Of a DNA stretch of 5,990 bases, positions 1 through 5,677 are shown in pieces. Numbering within the stretch: position 1 is the stretch's first letter; the number at the start of each line of letters is the position of its first letter. The position numbers were made by a program, and so were the translations under genes. The notes beneath the pieces were generated by a model that saw only the letters and a list, made by a program, of their open reading frames with translations, was not told the origin of the DNA and searched no databases. This DNA comes from G039029935 sp039029935 (lineage in GTDB: Bacteria > Chloroflexota > Anaerolineae > Caldilineales > Caldilineaceae). The stretch spans positions 1 through 5,990 of the forward strand of contig JBCCFC010000874.1 of assembly GCA_039029935.1 (NCBI GenBank), written 5' to 3'.

Positions 1-112
1 GAAAGGGCAGGGGACGCCTGTTTAAAAGGGGCGAAAAACAGGTCGAAGCCTGAGCACGATATGGCGAAAAGATCAGTGGCGTCCGGCTGTAGAGGCTCTT
101 TCGTGCCGCCAC
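1..112 (+). other. Non-coding segment with RNA-like inverted repeats, abutting the truncated sulfatase
   Basis: No convincing coding frame occupies this segment. The sulfatase frame is open back to a TAA at 23-25 but offers no ATG, GTG or TTG start, and its translation does not resemble a sulfatase N-terminus until about position 98. Three complementary pairs are visible: 17-23 CCTGTTT with 36-42 AAACAGG (7 bp, 12-nt loop), 12-18 GGACGCC with 78-84 GGCGTCC (7 bp), and 1-8 GAAAGGGC with 95-102 GCTCTTTC (8 bp with one G-U). The first two share bases 17-18, so they compete at the edge. The arrangement could be the 3' end of a structured RNA or of an inserted element whose body lies upstream of the window. 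I do not recognise a known RNA family. The 8-bp pair with a wobble is expected by chance in a segment of this size; the local hairpin and the 12-18/78-84 pair are less so. Confidence 0.35.
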
Positions 113-1867
113 ATGCTCCCAAACTATGGATGCGATTGGGTTCACGCACCCAATTTTGAACGACTGGCCGAGCGCACGGTCACATTTGACAACAGCTACG
201 TCGGCTCCATGCCCTGTATGCCTGCGCGTCGCGAGCTGCACACGGGGCGTTACAATTTCCTCCATCGTAGCTGGGGACCGCTCGAACCCTTTGATAACTC
301 GATGCCCGCGTTGTTGACGGAACACGGTGTCTACACGCATCTCACCAGTGACCACATGCACTACTGGGAGGATGGCGGCGCGACCTATCACACACGCTAC
401 AGTTCATGGGAAGTGTCACGTGGACAAGAGGGCGACCACTGGAAGGGGCAGTTAAACGAGCCTGAGTACCCAGACGCCTACATTTTGCCCAATTTTAAAG
501 ATGGATTTCGCCATGAAATGATCAATCGGCAGCATATGCAGAGCGAGGCGTCTATGCCCCAAGCACGAACCTTTGCCAAGGGCTTGGACTTTATCCAAAC
601 CAACCACGCCAAGGATAGCTGGTTTCTCCAGATTGAAACCTTTGACCCCCACGAGCCATTTTTTACACAGCAGCAGTGGAAGGACCTCTATCCCCACGAC
701 TATGATGGCCCGCATTTTGATTGGCCTGCCTATAAGCCCGTCACCGAACCCGACGACCAAGTGCAACATCTTCGCTATGAATATGCGGCGTTGGTGAGCA
801 TGTGTGATGCTTATCTGGGCAAAGTACTGGATATGATGGACGAACACAATCTTTGGGATGACACCATGCTCATTGTTAACACGGATCATGGCTTTCTGCT
901 TGGTGAACATGGCTGGTGGGCCAAGAACTTGATGCCTTGGTATAATGAACTGGCGCACACACCTTTCTTTGTGTGGGACCCGCGCTGTCAGAAACGTGGA
1001 GAACGGCGTCAATCATTGGTGCAGCTTATTGATCTTGCACCCACCTTGCTTTCATACTTTGGCGTAGCTATTCCCGCTGAAGTGCGTGGCTCTTCACTCG
1101 CAGAGACAGTTGCCAGCGATACACCTGTGCGTGAGGCTGCACTCTTTGGCGCATATGGGGGCTGGGTCAATGTCACCGATGGTCGCTATGTCTACATGCG
1201 CGCCGATGACTTTGACAGCACTACTCCGCCGTATGAATATACGCTCATGCCCACGCACATGGACCAGCCATTCACGGTGGCCGAGTTGCAAGAGACGGTG
1301 ATGGCCCCACCGTTTGACTTTACCAAGGGCTGTCCGGTCATGAAGATAGCCTCTCGAATGCGTATAGGTGGCAAAAAGGCGACCTTGCTCTTTGATTTGG
1401 AAACCGATCCCAAGCAGGAAAATCCCATTGTGGATGCAGCGGTGGAGCAGCGTATGATTGGGTTGATGCTGGATGCGATGCAAGCGCATGACACGCCCGT
1501 TGAACAGTATCAACGACTGGGTTTGCCACAGGACGGTATGGTGACGGATGCACATCTTCATCTTGAAGCGCATCACGCTCTGGCGTTAAAAATTACATCA
1601 TTGCCAGAAGACCCCGCCGCAGGAGTCCCCGACGAAGAAGGGGCGTTCTTCCATCTGTCATCCCCGTTGGGTGCGCTCTTTGACCATCCACAGGCAATGG
1701 CTGTTTTGGCCCAGCACGTGCCACCACCGATGCTGGGCATGCTGACCTCTATGCGACTGATGCGTGACTCGACCCTACGTCGGATGGCGTTGTTTGCGCC
1801 GGATGTATTGACACGGGAGAAATTGTTGGCAATTGTAGAGGGGCTATCGTCGATTGAGAGTGATTGA
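113..1867 (+). CDS. Type I sulfatase (formylglycine-dependent), apparently missing its N-terminal end
   Basis: Predicted S1-type sulfatase, an alkaline-phosphatase-superfamily enzyme that hydrolyses sulfate esters using a formylglycine made from an active-site Cys. The signature CMPAR is at residues 35-39, followed by RELHTGR, so Cys35 is the residue to be converted. Other landmarks are the FDPHEPF motif (177-183) and the NTDHG motif (256-260, Asp258/His259 metal ligands) with Lys271 in GWWAKN downstream. The catalytic domain covers about residues 8-330. The rest is a C-terminal region whose last ~95 residues form a helix-rich tail of unknown role, making the protein longer than many relatives of about 500 residues. 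ATG 113 is only the first available start. Family members normally begin a dozen or more residues earlier with a strand ending in FDSLN-like sequence that supplies an Asp for calcium. Here that position reads EAL, and no Shine-Dalgarno precedes ATG 113. The gene is therefore either 5'-truncated or frameshifted, or the junction is an assembly artefact. No signal peptide is visible. The substrate cannot be read from the sequence; carbohydrate sulfate is plausible given xylA nearby. Confidence 0.85.
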   Translation: MLPNYGCDWVHAPNFERLAERTVTFDNSYVGSMPCMPARRELHTGRYNFLHRSWGPLEPFDNSMPALLTEHGVYTHLTSDHMHYWEDGGATYHTRYSSWEVSRGQEGDHWKGQLNEPEYPDAYILPNFKDGFRHEMINRQHMQSEASMPQARTFAKGLDFIQTNHAKDSWFLQIETFDPHEPFFTQQQWKDLYPHDYDGPHFDWPAYKPVTEPDDQVQHLRYEYAALVSMCDAYLGKVLDMMDEHNLWDDTMLIVNTDHGFLLGEHGWWAKNLMPWYNELAHTPFFVWDPRCQKRGERRQSLVQLIDLAPTLLSYFGVAIPAEVRGSSLAETVASDTPVREAALFGAYGGWVNVTDGRYVYMRADDFDSTTPPYEYTLMPTHMDQPFTVAELQETVMAPPFDFTKGCPVMKIASRMRIGGKKATLLFDLETDPKQENPIVDAAVEQRMIGLMLDAMQAHDTPVEQYQRLGLPQDGMVTDAHLHLEAHHALALKITSLPEDPAAGVPDEEGAFFHLSSPLGALFDHPQAMAVLAQHVPPPMLGMLTSMRLMRDSTLRRMALFAPDVLTREKLLAIVEGLSSIESD

Positions 1868-1882
1868 TAGCGTAATAGCCGT

Positions 1883-1943
1883 GAACGTAAAAGAGGTTGG
1901 CAACCTGTGACATGCTGACAGGTTGCCAACCTCTTTTACGTTC
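1883..1943. terminator. Bidirectional intrinsic terminator: 26-bp perfect inverted repeat
   Basis: Arms 1883-1908 and 1918-1943 are perfectly complementary over 26 bp around a 9-nt loop (1909-1917). The outer arm parts read AAAAGAGG on one side and CCTCTTTT on the other, so a transcript from either direction meets a GC-containing stem followed by a U run. This fits its position between the convergent sulfatase (ending 1867) and xylose isomerase (ending 1964). Each arm also contains its own near-palindrome, AGGTTGGCAACCT at 1894-1906 and AGGTTGCCAACCT at 1920-1932, so it could alternatively extrude as two smaller hairpins. Confidence 0.85.
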
Positions 1944-1963
1944 AGAACTGTCATGAACCTAGA

Positions 1964-3124
1964 TTAGCGAACACCCCAGATAACTTCATTCGCCAACTGA
2001 TCCAGTCGCTCGTACGGTTGCCCCTTGACAGCCATCGCATCACGGTCAAATGAATGCGCTTTCAGAGCCGCTGCCTTCTCAGATGAATACGCCCCAGCGA
2101 ACTGATCCATTGAGCCATCATCGGCCTTGATCTCAGCCAGCAACGCCTGAATCTCGGCATCCTCATTGAATTGTTGCGCCTTCTCTTTCATGATCATATA
2201 CGAACGCATACAACCTCGTGCAAATGCCTTGACATCCTCGACGTTCGATGAGCGATAGGCATGGGCATCAAAGTGACGATTGCCATCATAATTGTAGTCT
2301 TCCAACAGCTTGACCAAGTAGAATGCCGCCTTGTGCGAATCCGACGCAAAGCGGAAGTCCTGATCATAGCGACCAAACTTCTGGTCGTTAAGATCAATGT
2401 GGAAGAGCTTGTTGGCATCAATCGCCTGTGCCACTGCATGGACAAAGTTCAACCCCGCCATGTGTTCATGCGCCACTTCAGGGTTCACACCCACCATATC
2501 TGGATGATCCAGCGTGGCGATAAAGCCAAGCATCGCACCCGTTGTGGGCAGATAGATGTCGCTACGCGGTTCATTGGGCTTGGCTTCCAGCGCAAACTTC
2601 ATGCCATAGCCTTGGTCCATGTTGTATTCACAGAGGAAGTTGATGGCATCACGGAACCACTTGCTGGCCTCAACCGCATCCTTGCCGGCATCGGTTTCTG
2701 TTCCTTCACGACCGCCCCAGAAGACATAGACCTTTGCGCCCAACTCTGCCCCCAAGTCCATCGCATTCATGGTCTTTTGTAGTGCATAGGCACGCACTTT
2801 GGGATCATTGCTTGTGAATGCGCCATCACGGAACACGGGATGGGTAAAGAGATTGGTCGTTGCCATCGGCACAACTAAACCCGTCTCATCCAACGCCGCC
2901 TTAAAATCGGCCACAATCTGGTCACGTTCCGCAGGTGTCGCTGTAATCGGCACCAAGTCATTGTCATGAAAGTTGACGCCATAGGCCCCGACCTCGGCCA
3001 GCAAATGCACAAGCTGCACAGGTGACATCACATCACGCACAGGATCGCCAAATGGATCGCGCCCGATGTTGCCCACAGTCCATAGACCAAAGGTAAACTT
3101 TTGTGCTGGTGTTGGTTCGTACAT
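1964..3124 (-). CDS. xylA: Xylose isomerase (class I, Thermus/actinobacterial short form)
   Basis: Interconverts D-xylose and D-xylulose (and D-glucose and D-fructose) in the cytoplasm, the first step of the isomerase route of xylose catabolism, as a TIM-barrel metal enzyme normally active as a tetramer. At 386 residues it matches the short class I enzymes; the C-terminal HFDAHAYR and FARGCMRSY segments look Thermus-like rather than Streptomyces-like. All expected residues are present, one position lower than the Streptomyces numbering: catalytic His53 and Asp56 in NFHDND, Trp136 in FWGGREG, metal ligands Glu180 and Lys182 in ALEAKPNEPR, Glu216 and His219 in NPEVAHEH, Asp244, Asp254 and Asp256 in FHIDLNDQ...YDQD, and Asp286. 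The start is well supported: AGGAGA at 3132-3137 lies 7 nt upstream of ATG. It follows the radical SAM gene by 48 nt on the same strand, so the two may be co-transcribed. No xylulokinase, transporter or xylR regulator is in the window. Confidence 0.97.
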   Translation of the reverse strand: MYEPTPAQKFTFGLWTVGNIGRDPFGDPVRDVMSPVQLVHLLAEVGAYGVNFHDNDLVPITATPAERDQIVADFKAALDETGLVVPMATTNLFTHPVFRDGAFTSNDPKVRAYALQKTMNAMDLGAELGAKVYVFWGGREGTETDAGKDAVEASKWFRDAINFLCEYNMDQGYGMKFALEAKPNEPRSDIYLPTTGAMLGFIATLDHPDMVGVNPEVAHEHMAGLNFVHAVAQAIDANKLFHIDLNDQKFGRYDQDFRFASDSHKAAFYLVKLLEDYNYDGNRHFDAHAYRSSNVEDVKAFARGCMRSYMIMKEKAQQFNEDAEIQALLAEIKADDGSMDQFAGAYSSEKAAALKAHSFDRDAMAVKGQPYERLDQLANEVIWGVR

Positions 3125-3172
3125 GTTACTTTCTCCTATTGATTTTAAATTTAAAATTAATTTTTATTTATT
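3125..3172 (-). promoter_or_regulatory. A/T-only spacer with Shine-Dalgarno ahead of xylA
   Basis: Between the radical SAM stop (3173-3175) and xylA lies a run of pure A/T from 3142 to 3174, containing a perfect 16-bp palindrome ATTTTAAATTTAAAAT (3142-3157). On the minus strand the tract immediately precedes AGGAGA (3132-3137), so it may act as an unstructured translation-enhancing leader. It also contains TAAAAT, which could serve as a -10 box for an internal promoter, but I see no matching -35. The contrast with the GC-balanced genes on both sides is sharp. Confidence 0.5.
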
Positions 3173-4675
3173 TTACCACCCTCTAGGCACAGGAAAGCAT
3201 TGAAACTGCTGCTGTTGCGCAAACACATCCCAAATCTGTGCCATTTTCTCCACAATCTGCGCCGGTCGCCCGTTCATCTCATAGCCGCGATGTTGCCCAC
3301 GCACGACTTGACGCGGTTCCCACCCTGTACCCTGACAATAATTATAGTAATCCATAAAATTGGTGTAGTGGACCTGCATATCATAGGCATCCGGCTGGCG
3401 GCTCATCGGTGACACGGGGTCAAGCGTGTGGCAGGGGTTGAGCATCCGTAACAGATCATGCGGATAGACTTTGCCAATTTGCTCGGCTAATTTAAGTGTT
3501 TTCTTAAAGGTCTGTGGGGTTTCGCCGGGGAGGTTGAGCGAGAAGTAGATAAAGATGGGGATTCGATGTTCACGCATCTTTTCCAGCATTTTGAGGAATT
3601 TACCATTTTTATAATACTTGCCATTCTTCTTACGCACACCCTCATCACCAGAGAGTGGTGAGATGGCAACCTCGGTGTGTTGCAGGTTGGCGGTCTTGGC
3701 AAACTCGTCGATAAATTCATGGGACGGCAGTTGGAAGAACTCATTGTACAGCCCAATATCGACATTGCGCTCTTGCATCAATCGGAAAAAGAGTTTCCAC
3801 CATTTGGGTTGAAAGGTCGCTGGATCAAGCGAGAGCGACACCTGATGATAACCCAGCTCCTGTAGCCGTTGAATGTCGTTGACCACGTTTTCAGGGTCAC
3901 GCACCACATAACCATTGCGCCCCGCCAAATCCGTGTGTGATTTTTTGCCGCCACCACAATAGGTGCAATTAAACACGCAGCCCCGCCCAATCGTCAACCA
4001 ATGTCCCAGATACTTGGGCTTGCGGATGGCAATTGTACCAACACCCGAATATTGCAACGATGCATAGCGTTTATAATTGTGCAGCCAGTCCATTGACACA
4101 AAATCAAGGCTGTCCAGGTCGGCTGATTTGGCAAAATATGAGCGTGGATTCTGTGACGCCTTGCCGTCCAGACCAGGCTGACGATAGACCAAGTTGGGGA
4201 TAGTCGTGACATCCTGTTCACCCTCGGCTTGACCACAAAGTTGCTGGGCCAACAGCCGAATCGGTTCCTCCGAATCCCCACGCACCACATAATCAATGAC
4301 ATCAAAGTTGTCCAGAATCTCCTCGGCAAAGTTGGAGGAGGTCAACCCACCAATCACCACAGGCGTCTTCGACCATACCTCCTTGACCGCCCGCGCCGCA
4401 TCAATCGCCCCATAACAATGCTCATACCAGTGCAGATCGATCATCACCATCTTGGCGCGTGACTGCCTTGCCAACCACATACGAAAGTCAAAGCCGGGCT
4501 GTCCGAGCAACTCGACGGGCAGATTGATACCCTGCACCGACCAACCCTCTTTCCGCAGCATGTTGACCATGCCAATGACGCCAACGGGGATAAATGGGTA
4601 TGGTGCGCATGCACGATATTTGTCATAACGGGCATTGGCTTCCTGCTTACCCGCGTGTACGTAAATGATGTCCAT
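3173..4675 (-). CDS. Radical SAM protein with N-terminal cobalamin-binding domain
   Basis: A 500-residue enzyme of the B12-binding-domain radical SAM superfamily. Residues ~1-150 form a Rossmann-like B12-binding fold, with GVIGMVNMLRKEGW (32-45), MVMIDLHW (76-83) and VVIGGLTSS (106-114). The classical DxHxxG cobalamin-His motif is not intact: DLH occurs at 80-82 but the Gly is replaced, as is common in this superfamily. A linker leads to the radical SAM core with CVFNCTYC (Cys233, Cys237, Cys240), the CX3CX2C ligand set of one [4Fe-4S] cluster, then GGG. NLPGETPQTF (381-390) is typical of the barrel's late strands. The C-terminal ~90 residues carry many Tyr and Trp residues and no further cysteine cluster. 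The reaction and substrate are unknown; relatives methylate or rearrange unreactive carbons. ATG 4675 is chosen because an in-frame TAG lies just upstream and MDIIYVHAG fits the first strand, although no Shine-Dalgarno is seen. It sits between a lipoprotein gene and xylA on the same strand. Confidence 0.9.
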   Translation of the reverse strand: MDIIYVHAGKQEANARYDKYRACAPYPFIPVGVIGMVNMLRKEGWSVQGINLPVELLGQPGFDFRMWLARQSRAKMVMIDLHWYEHCYGAIDAARAVKEVWSKTPVVIGGLTSSNFAEEILDNFDVIDYVVRGDSEEPIRLLAQQLCGQAEGEQDVTTIPNLVYRQPGLDGKASQNPRSYFAKSADLDSLDFVSMDWLHNYKRYASLQYSGVGTIAIRKPKYLGHWLTIGRGCVFNCTYCGGGKKSHTDLAGRNGYVVRDPENVVNDIQRLQELGYHQVSLSLDPATFQPKWWKLFFRLMQERNVDIGLYNEFFQLPSHEFIDEFAKTANLQHTEVAISPLSGDEGVRKKNGKYYKNGKFLKMLEKMREHRIPIFIYFSLNLPGETPQTFKKTLKLAEQIGKVYPHDLLRMLNPCHTLDPVSPMSRQPDAYDMQVHYTNFMDYYNYCQGTGWEPRQVVRGQHRGYEMNGRPAQIVEKMAQIWDVFAQQQQFQCFPVPRGW

Positions 4676-4687
4676 GTTGTTCTAAAA

Positions 4688-4762
4688 ATTCGGTAGGTCA
4701 GTATTCGGTAAATCGGTATTCGGTACTGACCCACCGACCTACTGGCCTACTGAATACCGATT
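4688..4762. repeat. Imperfect 15-nt and 8-nt tandem repeats with interleaved inverted repeats
   Basis: ATTCGGTA recurs exactly every 15 nt at 4688-4695, 4703-4710 and 4718-4725. Immediately after, an 8-nt unit (ACTGACCC, ACCGACCT, ACTGGCCT, then partial ACTGAA) occupies 4725-4754. The same block also holds inverted pairs: GGTCAGTA 4696-4703 with TACTGACC 4724-4731, GTAGGTC 4693-4699 with GACCTAC 4736-4742, and AATCGGTATTC 4711-4721 with GAATACCGATT 4752-4762. It fills nearly all of the spacer between the lipoprotein stop and the radical SAM start. It could be a regulator-binding array, a weak hairpin ending in U5 (4684-4688 on the minus strand), or a slippage-grown intergenic repeat. Confidence 0.8.
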
Positions 4763-4768
4763 CCCCAA

Positions 4769-5152
4769 CTACTGTTCAAATGCCGAGCAAGATTTGGGGA
4801 CAAACTCATCCCCATTCATCATATAAAAACAGCTAATGTTTTGCACAAAGAGCCATGCCGCATCGCTGTCCGGTAACAACGCCGTCGCCTCATCCACGGT
4901 CATACCCGCCCGATTCTGCTCATTGCCAGCTTCGTTGCAGACCATACAGTCCGTAGCGCGCAGCCGAATTTTGATGCTGTCTGCGTGCATGTCAAGTACA
5001 CCCGCCAGTTCATCGACCGCAGCGGCCAACGAATCGCTTGTTGTCAGGCTTGCCGCCACCTCGTCAGGCGATGCATCTATGATTTTGTCCGCGCTTGCGG
5101 TGGAGCAGGCGACGAGTAGGAATAGCATGAATAAAGTAATTAATTTGTGCAT
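4769..5152 (-). CDS. Small predicted lipoprotein, cysteine-containing, function unknown
   Basis: A 127-residue protein with a clear type II signal peptide: Lys3, a hydrophobic stretch at 4-15 and the lipobox LVAC, so Cys16 would be lipidated after cleavage and the mature protein anchored on the outer face of the cytoplasmic membrane. The mature chain has a Ser/Thr/Ala-rich linker, an acidic helix-prone segment (about 29-60), then TDCMVCNE with a CX2C pair (Cys69, Cys72), and Cys108 and Cys122 near the C-terminus. These four cysteines could form two disulfides or a metal site. I do not recognise a family. The start is fixed by the signal peptide; no strong Shine-Dalgarno is present, but a TATAAT box lies about 55 nt upstream. 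The opposite strand has a long open frame over the same bases, rejected because it lacks comparable protein features. It is the first gene of the minus-strand series leading to the radical SAM enzyme, 93 nt away across a repeat block. Confidence 0.78.
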   Translation of the reverse strand: MHKLITLFMLFLLVACSTASADKIIDASPDEVAASLTTSDSLAAAVDELAGVLDMHADSIKIRLRATDCMVCNEAGNEQNRAGMTVDEATALLPDSDAAWLFVQNISCFYMMNGDEFVPKSCSAFEQ

Positions 5153-5207
5153 CCAGATTTGTGTCTATGGTTTCGCAGCGCATGGCTGTTGCTTACTGAT
5201 TTTGGGT

Positions 5208-5213
5208 ATTATA
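5208..5213 (-). promoter_or_regulatory. -10 box (TATAAT) for the lipoprotein gene, with flanking AGCGT/ACGCT elements
   Basis: On the minus strand this is a perfect TATAAT, placing transcription start near 5201 and giving a leader of about 48 nt to ATG 5152. Seventeen nt further upstream the hexamer is TAGCGT (5231-5236), a poor -35. That hexamer is part of an inverted repeat, TAGCGT at 5212-5217 with ACGCTA at 5231-5236, with another AGCGT at 5221-5225. A poor -35 embedded in repeated half-sites suggests a regulated promoter, but this is only inference. Confidence 0.5.
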
Positions 5214-5262
5214 GCGTAAGAGCGTATTTGACGCTAGTGTGAAATTTTTGTACCAATGTTCA

Positions 5263-5291
5263 TTGACAAGGGCAAAGGCATCTGCTACACT
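5263..5291 (+). promoter_or_regulatory. Sigma-70 type promoter with extended -10
   Basis: TTGACA (5263-5268) is a perfect -35. After a 17-nt spacer comes TACACT (5286-5291), preceded by TG one base upstream (5283-5284), an extended -10. The predicted start of transcription is near 5298. This is the best promoter match in the window. It reads toward the hairpin at 5311-5374 and the small genes beyond. Confidence 0.75.
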
Positions 5292-5310
5292 TTCGAAAAA
5301 GCGTACATAT

Positions 5311-5374
5311 AAAATAGGTCGCGGATTGGTTCCGACACGAATCCGTGTTCCCTAAATCCGCGACTCTATTTTTT
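5311..5374 (+). terminator. Terminator-like hairpin in the leader of the small operon (attenuator or end of a small RNA)
   Basis: GTCGCGGATT (5318-5327) pairs perfectly with AATCCGCGAC (5355-5364). The stem extends outward by seven more pairs, 5311-5317 with 5366-5372, skipping T5365. An inner hairpin ACACG (5335-5339)/CGTGT (5344-5348) closes a 4-nt loop. The stem's 3' side runs into six T at 5369-5374, the form of a Rho-independent terminator. It begins about 13 nt after the predicted start of transcription and ends 3 nt before ATG 5378, so a terminated transcript would be only about 75 nt long. Confidence 0.7.
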
Positions 5375-5377
5375 CAC

Positions 5378-5665
5378 ATGAGCAAAATTTACATGACAAA
5401 TCAACAGCTTCATGACCTACTCGACAGCCCAGAACTACTTACCGCTCTTGCCGATGTCCAGCATGAAATTTGGGTCAGTTGGATGCGGCATCTGTTTAAG
5501 GTATCGATCCACAATGAGGATGGCACGGTCACGATTCCTGTGGAAAAAGTGGAACGGTGGCATCGGCAGATAGGCACACCATATGAGGAATTGAGCGAGC
5601 GTGAGCAACAGGGAGATATTGCTCAGGCGTTAAAAGTGTTGGCAATGATGAAGAAGATACAATGA
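5378..5665 (+). CDS. Small conserved-looking hypothetical protein (95 aa)
   Basis: The predicted product has 95 residues from ATG 5378 (MSKIYM) or 90 from ATG 5393 (MTNQQL). An upstream GTG at 5345 is in frame but lies inside the terminator hairpin and is unlikely. The chain is predicted soluble and helical, without signal peptide or membrane segment. It carries a distinctive pattern: HEIWVSWMRHLF, then a short turn with DGTVTIP, then VERWHRQ, then TPYEELSEREQQGD. I recall this W..WM...F / G(T/S).TIP / ER(W)..Q / Y..L.E.E....D arrangement from small hypothetical proteins of phages and bacteria, but cannot assign a function. No Shine-Dalgarno precedes either start; a weak GAG lies ahead of 5393. 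Its TGA is part of the Shine-Dalgarno context of the next gene, 12 nt away, so the two form an operon behind the promoter at 5263. Confidence 0.75.
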   Translation: MSKIYMTNQQLHDLLDSPELLTALADVQHEIWVSWMRHLFKVSIHNEDGTVTIPVEKVERWHRQIGTPYEELSEREQQGDIAQALKVLAMMKKIQ

Positions 5666-5677
5666 AAGGAGGCAAGT

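Noticed and set aside
1..112. Group I or group II intron 3' end interrupting the sulfatase
   Set aside because: I could not find a convincing group II domain V or the conserved group I P7/J8-7 pattern. GGACGCC/GGCGTCC resembles a P7 pairing only loosely, so the idea remains under a general structured-RNA finding.
61..159. Short open frame from ATG 61 that might encode the missing sulfatase N-terminus by frameshift
   Set aside because: Its translation (MAKRSVASGCRGS...) does not resemble a sulfatase first strand, and it ends at 159 after running out of frame with the sulfatase.
452..1012. Long open frame on the minus strand inside the sulfatase
   Set aside because: It lies opposite a well-supported sulfatase coding frame with all its motifs, and its translation shows no recognisable domain.
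2261..2782. 173-codon plus-strand open frame opposite xylA
   Set aside because: xylA has every catalytic and metal-binding residue and a Shine-Dalgarno; the opposite frame is a compositional shadow.
3173..4675. Radical SAM protein as the anaerobic sulfatase-maturing enzyme for the nearby sulfatase
   Set aside because: It has a B12-binding N-terminal domain and only one cysteine cluster (233/237/240); the SPASM-type C-terminal cysteine set of sulfatase-maturing enzymes is missing.
4676..4768. CRISPR-like array between the lipoprotein and radical SAM genes
   Set aside because: The repeats are 8 and 15 nt with no unique spacers of normal length, and no cas genes are present.
4836..5219. 127-codon plus-strand open frame opposite the lipoprotein gene
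   Set aside because: The minus-strand frame has a textbook lipoprotein signal peptide and a TATAAT box upstream; the plus-strand product is a low-complexity Ser/Ala-rich chain without a ribosome binding site.
5345..5377. Upstream GTG start extending the 95-residue protein by 11 residues
   Set aside because: The GTG lies in the inner loop of the terminator hairpin with no ribosome binding site, and the added residues are just the translated hairpin and T run.
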